In this document: one piece after another, positions 11,724-22,340 of the stretch
How the letters are laid out: each line of letters begins with the position of its first letter
Position numbering within the stretch: the stretch's first letter is position 1
NCBI RefSeq assembly: GCF_000499385.1
Contig: NW_013651795.1
Location: forward strand, 37,714 to 101,713
Length of the DNA stretch: 64,000 nt
Direction: 5' to 3'
DNA from: Eimeria necatrix
Taxonomy: Eukaryota > Apicomplexa > Conoidasida > Eucoccidiorida > Eimeriidae
Program-made: the position numbers and the translations under genes
Notes under the pieces: generated by a model
What the model was told of the DNA's origin: nothing
What the model saw: the letters and a program-made list of their open reading frames with translations, nothing else
The model's database searches: none

Positions 11724-12792
11724 GCTTGCTTGTTGCTTGCAGCAGCAGCAGCTGCTGCTGCTCCTACTGCTGCCGCTGGTGCTGCTATTAGCTGCAGTTT
11801 TGCTGCAGTAACTGCAGTCGCTTTTGTTTCTGCTTCCGTGGCTGTTGCTGCAGGCGCTTCTGCTTCAGTATTGATGCTGCCGTTACTGCTGCGGCCAGTA
11901 GAGCTGCAGGCTTTGCTGCTGCAGTTTTTCGTTCCAGAGGTGTTTCGACTCCTGCTGCTGCGGCTGCTGCACCGTCTGCAGCATTCAGTCCGCTCAGCTG
12001 CTGCTGCTGCCTATGGCATTGCTGCCTCCGTTGCTTCGCTCCACAAGGCTCTTGCTGCTGCCTCTGCTGCTGCAAGTCAGCTCTACAGGCGTTGCTGTGG
12101 CTGCATTAGATAGGACTGAAGCTAAATAGCTGCACTGCTACTGCAGCAGCCAGTATCCAAGCTGTTGCGGCTGCATCGAACGATTAAACAAGGTACTACA
12201 GCAAACTGCTGCAGCTGCAACGGGGCCCTCGGGGGCCCCAACAGTACCCTCGGGGGCCCCACACGCTCCCGCTCCCCAAGGCGGAGTTACATTGTTTCGC
12301 TAGGCACAAATATATTTTTTATTGCAACAAGTTCTACTTACTGTTTAATGTAACAGGAAGGTGCCTTAGGCTGCTCCGCCCTCCCACATGTGGGGCCGCG
12401 GTGACAGCAGCAACAGTGACACCAGCAGCAGCAGCAGCAGAAGCAACTGCGCAACACAAATGTAATTGCAGCGGCGGCTGCGGCAGCAGCACTAGAGCGA
12501 GCAGAAGCTCCAAAGAGGATCAGCCGGAAGAAGATGAGGAAGGCGCTAGCTGGAGCAACGGGCAAGCAAGCAGTCGAGCAACTGTAGCAGCGAGCAGCAG
12601 CAGCAGCAGCGAAGGCAGCAGCAGAAAAGGCAGCAGCGGCAAAGGCAGCAGCAGCAACAGCAGCAGGATCGGCAACGGGCAGAAGTACGGGGTCGCGATG
12701 CTCTCGGGGCAAAGCAACAGCAGAGCGAACAGCACCAACGACAATACCAGCAGCCTCCCCTGAACAGCAGCAGCAGCAGCAGCAGCAACACA
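11724..12792. promoter_or_regulatory. divergent intergenic region between the GTPase and RPC3 genes
   Basis: This 1.07-kb region separates the two start codons and must hold both promoters. It contains CTG-type triplet tracts (11,740-12,070), two GGGGGCCCC-like palindromic words at about 12,220-12,260, a short AT-rich stretch at 12,300-12,350 and CAG-type tracts at 12,420-12,790. Long open frames in several phases here are by-products of the triplets. No discrete promoter motif can be named. Confidence 0.5.
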
Positions 12793-14005
12793 ATGTACAC
12801 CAGCGAAGTCAACTTGGCCTGCGCGTTGCTGCAGGATGCCTTCGGCCCTTACGTGTCGTCGGTGGGTCGGCAGCTGCTGCTGTGTCGCAGTCTGACCTTC
12901 CTAGAGTTGCGCGACTTGCTGCCCAGCAGCAGCGGCAGCAGCAGCAGCTCAGCAGCAGCAGCAGCAGGTTTTAAGGCCAAGACAGCAGCTGCAGCGCATC
13001 TGCAGCAGGGCCGAGACGAAGACTATTGCATGCTCAGAAACGCGCTGCTGATCCTGCTGCAGCACAACTTGCTGCACTGTACTCCCCTGACCCCAGCTGG
13101 CGGAGCTCTGGGGCCAATCACAGCAGCAGCAGCAGCAGCAGCTGTGCACGCTGACGCAGCAGCAGCAGCGGCAGCAGCCCAAGCGCAGCAGCAAGGGTCT
13201 ACCGGCAACAGCAGCAGCGGCACCAGTGCAGGCACCAATAGCAAAGCCAACTGCGGCAACGTGGCTGCTGCTGCTGCTGCTGCTGCTCCTGCTGCTGCTG
13301 CTCCTGTGCAGCCCCACGGCGGTGTCCGCTACAGCCTGAAAGTGCATGCAGCCCTGGCGCTGCTGCGCTTTCCCCAGTTTGCTGCCATCACAGAAGAGAC
13401 CTTCGGCAGCAACGCGCGGCTGCTGCTGCTGCAGGTGCTCAAGGCAGGGCGTGTCTGCATGCAGGATGCAGTTGCCCTGGCCTTAGCTGACCCGTGTGAG
13501 GAGCCTGGGCTGTTGCTGCTGCTGCTGCTGCTGTTGCTGCCGTTGCTGCTGTTGCTATATTAGTGCTGCTGCTTCTGCGAAGCTTCGTGCGTGCTGCTGC
13601 TGTGCTGCTGCACCGGCACTTTTGCTGCTGCTGCTCATCTGCTGCAGCTGAGAAGGGGCGCTGGCCGCCACTTACTGCGCCGGTGAATGGGTTGTTGCTG
13701 CTGCTGTTGCTGCTTCTGCGGCTGCTGCTGCTGCAGATGCGAACCCAGATGGCGATGCTGCTGCTGCTGCTCAGCGGCCAACCAGCCGGCAGCGGCAGCA
13801 GGACCTGCAGCGCTGCTTCCTGCAGCTGGTTTCAAACGCATTTTTAGTTCAGTGCGAGCCGCCTCTACCTTCTGCGCAGCAGCAGGAGCAGCAGCAAGAC
13901 CAGCAGCAGCAGCAGCACACGGGGCGCAGGCGCAAAGCCGAGTCCAAAGCAGCACTCAGGAAGATGCCTTCGAAAACAGCCGACGTTCCGGTGCGGCGCC
14001 CAGCC

Positions 14006-14037
<32 letters not shown>

Positions 14038-15727
14038 TGGGTGTCTGTGTAGGCCTGAGCTCGTGGATGCTGCTGCGGCTGCTGCTGCTGATGCTGTGGC
14101 TGTTGCTGCGGGTAGTGTTTCTGATGCCGATGCTGCTGCTATTGCTGCTGCTGCTGCTTCCTGCTTCCGCCCCTCGTACTGCGTCGAACCCAGGTGCAGA
14201 GGGTGCTGCTGCTGCTGGCGTTGGCGCCACCGCAGCAGCAGCTGGTCCCTGCATTGCTTTTGCCGCTGCTGCTGCTGTTGCGACTGGCGTGGCGACTTGC
14301 CTTGGCTCTGCGGTGTATGTACACCTCAGGCCTACACAGCCGAGGACTCGGACGAAGAGGACGCAGAAGAAGACAGCGGAGGCCTCCCGGGGTTTTTGCT
14401 GATGATGTTGGGTGAGAAGCTGCTGCTGCTGCTGCTCTCGCTGCTGCTGCTACTTCTTCTGCAGCTGCTGCTCGTTTTGCTGCTGCTGCTGCTGCCCCTG
14501 GTGCAATGGGTGTTGCCGGAGCTAGACCCATTCTTCCTTCCACAGCTGCTGGCAATACTGTTGCTGCTGCAGCCTGCAGAAGTGCTGCTGCCACTGCTGG
14601 CCGCCACTGCTGCTGTCAGCTGCTGCTGTTGCCCGTGCTGCTGCTGCTCAGATGAGGCAGACCCTGCAGCAAAGGCCCGAAAAACAACCCCGCCAGGCAG
14701 CAGCAGCAGCAGCAGCATCGGCAGCGCTAGACAAACCCAGAAGCAGCAGCAGCTGATGGACAGTCTTGTGTCTCGGCTGCAGCAGCAGCGGGTTCCCTTT
14801 CAAGTCAACGCACCGTTCATATCTCTGCTGCTATGCAAGAAGGTGAGAAATGAGTTTTGCTGCTGCTGCTGCGCGTACTGCTGCTGCTGCATGTGCTCCT
14901 GCTGCTGCTGCTGCCTTGAGGGCCTCCGTTTTTCTTACGCCAAGACGCGTGGTAGCAAACCCGAACAAGCGTTCCTGCTGCTGCCGCTGCTGCTGCTGCC
15001 GCTGCTGGTGCTGCAGGCTGTGAAGCAATTTGTAGTCGCGCGCGTAGGAGACACTCGGCTAGTCCAGGCAACGACAGCAGCGCTGCTGCAGGCAGTCCGC
15101 CTGAGGCCGCAGCAGCAGCGGGGCGTCGAGGAGCAGCAGACCAGCGCCCGGCTAGATGTGCACTGTAGTACGCACTATGTTGTTGTTGCTGCTGCTGCTG
15201 ATTCATGTGCCGGCTTGTGCTTCTGCTGCTGCTTCTCATTTTTGCTTTTGCGGTCGCTGGCTGCTGCTGCGATGACTAGCAGCACGAGAAACAGCAAGCC
15301 AGCGCGCGACTGGGTGTACACTGCAGTGCGGCTCTATGTTGCTGTTGCTGCTGACGCAAGGGTTCCTCTTGCTGCTGCTGCTGCTGCTCACCTTTGCTGT
15401 TGCAGCTACTGGCTGCTGCTGTTGCTGTTCACGGCCAATTTTATGTGTGGTGGGCTGTCGCTGCGCAGAGTGGCTAACGTTCGACGCGTTGGAGGCAGCA
15501 GTGGCAGCAGAGCTGCAGCTGCAGCAGCAACAGCAGCAGCAGCAGCCTCGAGTGTCTGTACAGAAGTCTCAGCTCATTCGGCTGCTGGACGGACTAACCA
15601 AACACCCAGACCGCCTGCTAGCCACAGTGATGAAGGGTAGGAGCAGCAAATGAGTCTTTAATGTGGAACTGCAGAGACGAAAAAGAAATAAAGGCGGCAA
15701 AAAGAGAAGCCCCATATGCGACAACTT

Positions 15728-15758
<31 letters not shown>

Positions 15759-17402
15759 TGCTACAGACGGGCAGGCTGCGTACCGCCTCGACTGGCAGCA
15801 AATAAAAGCGCTTATGCAGCGCCGCATTATGTCTGAGTGAGATCAGTTGTTTTTTCTGCAGCTAATTCGTCTGCTGCCGCTGCTGCTGCTGCTGCATATG
15901 CGTGCGCTGACGGTGCTATGTCCATTCATATGCGCACGTACACAAAAATTAGCCTTAAATTGCTGCAGCTCGCTGCTGCTGTGCTGCTGCTGCTGCTGCT
16001 GCTGCTGCAGGGCTGTGCTAGCTCGTTGTGGGCCTAAGGCGGCTCGCGTGTGGCGGCGCATAATAAACGCAGCGGAGGGCCCTGGGGCTGCAGTGGTTTA
16101 CTTTGACGAGCAAATGGTTTGTCTTTGACTTTTTATTGCATGCAAAGTTTGACCTTAAATAGTAGTTAGTAGCCAGCCAGCGCCTTTGCTGCTGCTAGCC
16201 AAGTCCTTCTTTAAAGGCGCACTTGGAGACGCGCAGCGCTCTCTCTCGCCGTTGCTGCTGCAGCCGTTGCGTCTGCTTCTGCTGCCATTGCTGCTGCTGC
16301 CGCCGCTGCTGCTACAGTTTTTGCTGTGTTGCTGCAGCTATTTGTGTTTTTCGATTCTTTTTGTGTTGGCTGCTTTTGCTGCTGCTGCCTCTGTGCTGGC
16401 TGCTGCTTCTCCTTGCATGTGGTACCTTTTTCTGCTGCTGCCTCTTCTGCTGCTGCTGCAGATAGCTGACAGCTGCTTGCTGCCACCGAGCGGCGCCCGG
16501 CAGGCCATGTACTCTCTTGCCCTTGCTGGATTTGCCCGCTTTCATGAGTCGGTAAGGAGGCCTTAGGTAGCGGTCGAAACGGCTAGCTAGCTAGCCATGT
16601 GCCACAGGGTCTTTTTGCCAGCTTACAAGGCGCTGCTTGTTCTCCCAGCTAGCCAGCGAGCTGTGGCGGCGGGCTAGTTAGCCACGCTAGATAGGTGGCC
16701 GCAGCTGGCTGAAGAAAGAGCCAGCGAAGGAGCTGCGGCTCCTCTCTGCGCGCCTGGCAGCATAGCTAGCTGCTACTAGCTATCTGGTACAGTGTCTTGC
16801 TGCACCACTTTGGGGCTTTTGCTGCTCCCTGCATGCGCTGCAGGACCGGCTGCCAGCTAGCTGCACTTCTCTGTCTACAAAGCACTCGCTGGTGATAACT
16901 TGCAGCCTCGAAGAGACGCAGCAGCAAGTGGCTGACGTCGTGCTTCGAGCAGCACTTAACTTGCTCGAGAGAAAACGAGCCGAGGCACAACACCTCGCCG
17001 AACTCAGATGCAGGTCTGCTGCTGTTCCTGCTGCACCAGTTGAACGTGCTGCTGCTGCTGCTGCTGTCGCAAGCCTCCTGCTTCTTCTGCTGCTATCTCA
17101 AGTCTGCGACGGCTAGTCTATGGCTGGTGCTGCCGCTGGCTTTGCTGCTGCCCGCGCGGCTTGACGTAGTGCTGCTCTTGATGCCGTTGCTGCTGCAGCA
17201 GCAGCTGCTGCTGCTGCTAGTGCCGCTGGCCCTTCAGTCCACTCTGCGCGTTTTGAGTTTTTAATGCTTTGCTCCGTGCAGGACTCAGTGTCTGGCAGAC
17301 ACTGAAATGCAGCAGCAGCGCCTCAGAGAAGCTGCTGAAGACCTTTTGGACGCAAATGTACTCAAGCTAGGAGAGCCACTGGCTATCCTAATGGACATCT
17401 AG
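12793..17402 (+). CDS. RPC3: RNA polymerase III subunit RPC3 (POLR3C/RPC82), 11 exons
   Basis: The spliced product is about 684 aa, against 534 (human) and 654 (yeast). Exons are 12793-13493, 13786-13990, 14330-14411, 14652-14842, 15017-15167, 15469-15636, 15767-15836, 16011-16116, 16462-16551, 16844-17013 and 17282-17402; all phases agree. The N-terminus (LACALLQDAFGPYV) and the later block LHAALALLRFPQF-like, which reads KVHAALALLRFPQ here, match the first winged-helix domains of RPC82. Central exons give the FQVN-containing block and the DGQAAYRLDW block, and the last two exons give the C-terminal coiled coil. The subunit belongs to the Pol III initiation subcomplex (RPC3-RPC6-RPC7) that opens tRNA and 5S promoters. 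Ala, Ser and Gln runs interrupt exon 1. The exon 1 donor, exon 2 acceptor and exon 5 donor are the least certain joins. The gene is divergent from the GTPase gene and convergent with SF3B4. Confidence 0.88.
14312..14325. repeat. palindromic element, GGTGTACGTACACC family (one mismatch)
   Basis: The sequence is GGTGTATGTACACC. It lies in an RPC3 intron 4 nt before the exon that starts at 14330, so the palindrome is followed at once by the TCAG acceptor. Flanking CTGC and TCAG bases extend the symmetry. Confidence 0.8.
16560..16800. repeat. GCTAGC-rich simple sequence in an RPC3 intron
   Basis: GCTAGC and CAGCTAGC words recur about a dozen times between the exons ending at 16551 and starting at 16844. 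It replaces the usual CTG tract of the other introns. No coding potential or RNA structure can be claimed. Confidence 0.6.
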
Positions 17403-18586
17403 GGGGCCCTAAGCCAGGGGCCCCCTATATGTCTTTGGCTCCTGGCTAGGGCCCCATTTGACGAAGCGTTCAAAGCGCAGGCACGGGGGCCCTATTTTGG
17501 TGCTGTGAAATGGGCCCTCAGCTTGCGGGCTTGCGTGGGGTCCCCCACAGTGGCTCCTAGTGGCTCTAAGACCCTTTCTTGGGCTGGAGTCACTGTAGGG
17601 TACCCCAGGTGTGGGGCCCCCCAGATGTGGGGCCCCCCCAGGTGTGGGGGCCCCTCTGATGCTGTTCATACTCTCCAGGAGGCCCCAGAGACCTCTTGGG
17701 TGCTTCGAAGTTGCACTCTAGTGTGTAGCCAGGGGAGCCTGGAGTTCTCCTCGTCGCTCGCCTTTTTATGTCTTTGCTTGTTTTTGCAATTACAGAAAGG
17801 AAATTCCGAATTAATTCACTTTGGCTGTCACTGGCCTTTGTAGCCGCCCCTGTGGGGCCCCTCCCTGTTGTGTCTGACTGCGCTGTTTTGCTGCTTTCTC
17901 TCTCCCGCTGCTAAGCAGCTTTGCTGCCTCTAAGTGCCCTTCTTGTTAAGCTTCTCTGCTTCACCTGCTGCTGCTTCTCCCCTGCGTGTCTGACTGTCAC
18001 TAACACTCCTTTGCTCTACCCCCGTATTCTTGCGGGGCCCCTCACAGCCCTTACTCTAAGTAACAGCCAGCTTTCGAGTCTAAGATGGGGCGGGCTCTCT
18101 GTCTGTGTCGATTTCACCCTCTCGCGGCCGCCCCACTGCAGTCTTCCCTCCCAGTTCCTGAAACGTAGGAGCACCAAGGGGCCCCCAGGGGCCCCCGCAG
18201 GGGACCCCAGGGGCCCCCAAGGTACTATAAGGGCCCTTTTCTGGTCCCCAGAGGGCCACCAAAGGGACCTAGTGACTGCCCCCCTTATGTGTAACTCTTG
18301 GGGGCAGGCTACAAAAGACTCAGGGGGGCACCCCTGCGCCCCAGTCGCCTGCTGGGCTCGCTCTGCGTTTACATCTTTCAAGGGTCCCTGACAAGAAGGC
18401 ATTTGGTGCCCTTTCGTAGCAATTTGCAGCACTATAAACAAGACAAGCTCCTAACCCCACAGAGCATGCCATTACATAAATGCATGCATTACTTGAAGCC
18501 AGTAATGCATGCATGCATTACTGAAAGCCAGCAATGCATGCATGCACTACACCACAGTCAAACCCCGGTCAGTCGTCACAGGCCAC
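17403..18586. other. convergent 3' intergenic region, GGGGCCCC-rich
   Basis: This is the space between the stop codons of RPC3 (+) and SF3B4 (-). It holds many GGGGCCCC and GGGGGCCC blocks (17,403-17,660 and 18,170-18,350), which are self-complementary. Frames open on both strands here because of the GC bias, but none has domain character. No polyadenylation signal is clear. Confidence 0.5.
18473..18548. repeat. tandem repeat built on TGCATGCA words
   Basis: Two to three copies of a roughly 29-bp unit are present: a TGCATGCAT block, then TACT, a GAAGCCAG-like or GAAAGCCAG-like spacer and AAT. TGCATGCA is self-complementary and is a known ApiAP2 binding word in apicomplexans (family knowledge). 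The cluster lies about 40 bp beyond the SF3B4 stop codon, on its 3' side. Confidence 0.75.
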
Positions 18587-20355
18587 TCACTGCTGTGGCA
18601 GCGAAGGCGCTGTAGGGGGAGGCAGCACAGTGGGGGGTCTGATGACATTAGGCGCTGACTGGAAGCCCTGGGGGGGCCCCTGCGGAGGCCCCTGCGGAGG
18701 CCTCAAAGTTAAGGGCCCCGGCATAGCAGGCATGGCAGGCATGCCCATAGGACGAGGCCCTGGAGCCATTCCCACTTGGGGGCCACCCCCTGGACCTCCC
18801 AAAGGGGGCATACCCATTGGCGGGCCCCCAGGGGCTCCTCCCATGGGGCCCCCCGGGGCCCCTCCCATGGGGCCCCCCGGGGCCCCTCCCATGGGGCCCC
18901 CCGGCGGTCCCGCCATGGGTCCCCCAGGCGCCCCTCCCATGGGGCCCCCCGGAGCTCCTCCCATGGGGCCCCCCGGGGCCCCTCCCATGGGCCCCCCCGG
19001 GGCCCCTCCCATGGGGCCCCCAGGGGCCCCCATGGGGGGCCGCATGGGAGCTGGCATCCCAGGAGCTGGCATGGGGAAGGCCGGAGGCCTTGCCGGAGTC
19101 GCCCCCGCTGGCACTCCTGGGGGGACCCCCGGCGGGCCCCTCGCGGGCCCCGAGGGGGCCCCCATTGCCGGGGGACGGGCAGGGGGCATTGAACCCCCGC
19201 CTGGCATCATCCCCACGCCTCCGCCCAGTGGCATAGTAGGCACAGAGCCGGGGGCCCCCCCCATGCCCATGGGCGCAGCAGAGGGGCCCCTGGGTTCCCC
19301 CGGGGCCCCCACGAGGCCCCGGGGTGCCCCTGCCATTGTGGGTGGCAGCGGCAGGGGCGGGAAGGGCATACCTGGGGAGCAGCAGCACAGTAGCGCAGCA
19401 AGCAGATTAGACGCAAGCCTAAGTCCCCTCACCAGCAGTCACAATGGCAGCAGCAGCGGCAGCAACCGCAGCACGCTCCAGCGAGCGTTGATAGCACACT
19501 CCAGCAGCAGCAGCAGCAGCAGCAGCAGCGCCTCACCTGGTCTTGGCATAAAGAAAATAGGGGGAGGCGGAAGGGCCCCTGGAGGCCCTGAACCCATCAT
19601 CGGCAAAGGCAGAGGAGGCAGGGGGCCCCCAGGGCCCCCAGGGACCACATTGGGCATAACTCCAAATGCTGCACAGCAAGACACAAAGGCTTTCTCCAAC
19701 AGTCTTGCACGAGCCACAGAAGCAGCAGCAGCAGCAGCAATAGCAGAAGCAGTGGCAGCAGCAGCGAAAGCAGTACGTGCGAGAGCGAAAACACCAGCAC
19801 CCACAACAGCCTCAGTGACAGCAGCACAACAGCACCTACGAGGTCCGCCTCCGGCTTGCTGCTGCGGCTGCTGCTGCTGCTGCTGCTGCAGCGGCACCGG
19901 CCCTTCCTTTGGTGCATTGGAGCCCCCAGGCCGTTCTACCGTGGGACGGTTGGCTGCCAGGAGACGTTCAGCAGCAGATCCGTGACGCTCGCCTGAAGCA
20001 GCAGACGCAGCAGCAGCAGCAGCAGCAGTAGCAGTAGCAGCAGCAGCCGCAGCAGCATCGCTATGTGTGAACTTGCAGCGCAGCAGCGGCGAAAGCCATC
20101 AAAGGAAAGAATGCTGCAGCGATGGTGACGATGCGCCCCACAGCGTCAGCACCAGGAGCAGCATCGGCAGCAGGAACAGCAGCAGCACGAACAGCAGGAG
20201 CAGCAGCAATAGCACCAGCAGCAGAAGCAGCAGAAAAAGCAGCAACAGCATCACCAGCAAGGACAGCAGCAGCAGTCCCAGAGGTCTCTTGCCCACAGCA
20301 GCCTCATCATGACCACCAAAATTACAACGGCAGCGTCAATCCCAAACTCATCCGC

Positions 20356-20409
<54 letters not shown>

Positions 20410-22031
20410 AGCAGGCTGTACCCCGCGTGTCTTTCTTGTACGCGTAAGAAACGTGCACAGGCCGGTTGCAAAGAAACTGCCCATTCATTGCTGCCAGTGC
20501 TGCATCCGAGGCCTCAAAAGTCTCCATCGAGACAAACGCAAAGCCCTTCGATATGCCGGTTTCTGGGTCCCGCATCACCTGCAGCAGCAGCAGCAGCAGC
20601 AGCAGCAAAAACGACGAGCATAGAGCAAAGAAGAACTACCAGCCCGTTAGCGACGGTGCCCCAACAGCCTCACCAGCAAAAGCAGCAGCAGCGCTAAAAT
20701 GAAAACCGCAGCAGCAGCAGCAACAGCAGCAGCAGTTATGGCAGCAGCAACAACAGCAGCAGCAACGACGCCAACAGCAACTACAGCAGCAGCAACAGCA
20801 GCATCGGGAACTACAGCAGCAACTGCAGCAGCAACTATAGCAACAGCACCTGCAGCAGCAGCTACACCGACAGCAATTACAGTAGCAGCAACTACAGCAG
20901 CAGCAACTGTGGCAGCAGCAGCTCTAGTAGCAGTAAGTGCAGCAGCAACAAGTGCAGCAGCAACAGCAAAAGGTGACCTTTGCAGACACAACGTTTCCAA
21001 AAGAAGAAAACGTGTCGAATAGAACTTTCTCGTCGAGGTCAGGGTCCAAATTGCCCACGAACAGATTCGCTCCGACCTGTACATACACCGCAGCGCGCAG
21101 CAAAAGTTCTGCAGCAGCAGCAGCGGCAGCACACAGCGCAGCAGCTGCAGCAACTCTCACAGCAGCCGCCCTCGCGACAGTAGCAGAAGCAGTTGCAGCC
21201 GCAGCAGCCGCAACTGCAGCAGCGGCAATGAGAGCAGCAACTGCAGCGTCAACTGCAGCAGAATCAGCAGCAGCAACTTTAGCAGCAACAGCAGCAGCAG
21301 CAACAGCAGCAGCAGCAACAGCAGCAGCTGCTGCTGCGTACGTCAAAAACCCTGCGGTCATGGGCCGCTTTGCTGAGACGCAAAGGCTTGCCATAAAGCT
21401 TGACCATCCCCATCAACTTTAATGCAAAATCTGCATCTGTTTCCGACTCGAACTCCACAAAGGCATATCCTGCGGTGTACGTACACCCCAGCAAACAGCC
21501 AAAACGTCCACACCGTCTGCGGTGTACGTACACCCCAGGGCCCCACAAACGCTGAGTTTCCGGGGTGTACGTACACCCGAACGCCCCACAAAGCGGCGTC
21601 AAGCTAAACACCAGTCCCCCCCAACTTCATTCACCCTCAAGCTGCAAAGGCTCTGATAATGAGAGTTTCGGAGTCAGGGTTTGGGGTTTAGCGTTTAGGG
21701 TTTAGAGTCTAGGGTTTAGGGTTTAGCGTTGGCCCTGCAAGGCAGCTCTGGCAATTAGCTAGGGGTCTATTCCAGGCAACTTTGGAGCAAAAGAATTGCA
21801 GCTAATCTACTCCTCGCCATACTTTAGTCTCGGTCTCAGTGCCGCGATTTAGGGTTTAGGGTTTAGTGTTTGGGGTTTAGGGTCTAGGGTTTAGGGTTTA
21901 GGGTTTACCTTGGTGTGCGCCAGTGACTTTGTCTTTGGGTATATTCACAAGACGCACAACTCCCGCTTGCGTGAAGAGCTCCCATAGAAGGTCTTCATCA
22001 ACTTGTGAATCTATGTTGCCTACATAACTGC

Positions 22032-22073
<42 letters not shown>

Positions 22074-22340
22074 CACAAGGACGTTCGTGGCACTGCAACT
22101 TGCGCTTCTAAAGCTGTGATTACTTCTACGTCTGTCGCTGCCGCTCTCCCATTCGCTAGGGCGGAGTCTGCTGCTGCGTCTCCTGGCCGTCGCTGCTGCT
22201 GCTGTTGCTGCTGTTGCTGCTGTTGCTGCTGCTGTTGCTGCTGCTACTGGGACTCACAGCGTTGCCTCCTGGTTCCTTTCGAACACCTGCGCGATATCGG
22301 CGCCCCCTCCTAAGCCTCCCCATGGCCGCGCGGCTAGCAT
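18587..22340 (-). CDS. SF3B4: splicing factor 3b subunit 4 (SF3B4/SAP49), 8 exons
   Basis: The spliced product is 551 aa, against 424 in human. Exons (minus strand) are 22258-22340, 21909-22027, 21342-21469, 20978-21076, 20422-20578, 19840-19992, 19537-19668 and 18587-19371; all phases agree. The start at 22340 is in frame with [15 protein letters not shown], the SF3B4 entry into RRM1 (about residues 28-105). RRM2 (about 111-190) contains [12 protein letters not shown] and the RNP1-type KGFAFV, and ends [20 protein letters not shown], matching the family. The rest is a Pro/Gly/Met-rich tail, expanded here by an eight-residue tandem repeat. The protein is a U2 snRNP SF3b component that contacts pre-mRNA near the branch site and binds SF3B2. 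The intron 2 donor is part of a telomere-type array, and exon 3 is preceded by palindromic elements. Confidence 0.94.
18830..19042. repeat. 24-bp coding tandem repeat in the SF3B4 tail
   Basis: There are about nine copies of a GC-rich 24-bp unit, each with CCCATGGGGCC at its core. On the minus strand it encodes [12 protein letters not shown] octapeptides, with one variant AGPPGGPM copy. Near-identical DNA copies point to recent slippage or unequal exchange rather than selection on protein alone. Confidence 0.9.
21474..21577. repeat. three palindromic GGTGTACGTACACC elements in tandem
   Basis: Perfect 14-bp palindromic cores lie at 21474-21487, 21521-21534 and 21564-21577, spaced 47 and 43 bp. 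The first two are flanked by CTGC and CCAG, so the symmetry extends to 22 bp with one mismatch. The first core ends 4 nt before the 3' splice site of SF3B4 exon 3 (exon start 21469 on the minus strand). Confidence 0.9.
21676..21730. repeat. interstitial telomere-type repeats (TTTAGGG), SF3B4 intron 2
   Basis: There are about seven TTTAGGG-like units with substitutions such as TTTAGCG and TTTAGAG. The orientation relative to the gene is opposite to that in the GTPase intron: on the SF3B4 sense strand it reads CCCTAAA. Confidence 0.88.
21848..21908. repeat. telomere-type repeats abutting the SF3B4 exon 2 donor
   Basis: There are about eight TTTAGGG-like units. On the sense strand the intron begins GTAAACCCTAAACCCT, so the first telomere-type unit itself supplies the GTAAAC donor directly after exon 2 (exon end 21909). 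Confidence 0.9.

Noticed and set aside
13964..15640. A 558-codon open frame rich in Cys and Leu
   Set aside because: It spans several RPC3 introns made of CTG triplets. Only parts of it are exons; the Cys/Leu runs are read-through of intron repeats.
18648..19388. Several overlapping Gly/Pro/Arg-rich frames on both strands
   Set aside because: They are alternative frames of the SF3B4 24-bp tandem repeat. Only the frame that joins to exon 7 in phase is kept.
11415..21908. Chromosome end suggested by telomere-type repeats
   Set aside because: The arrays are short, oriented both ways and flanked by exons of conserved genes, so they are interstitial.
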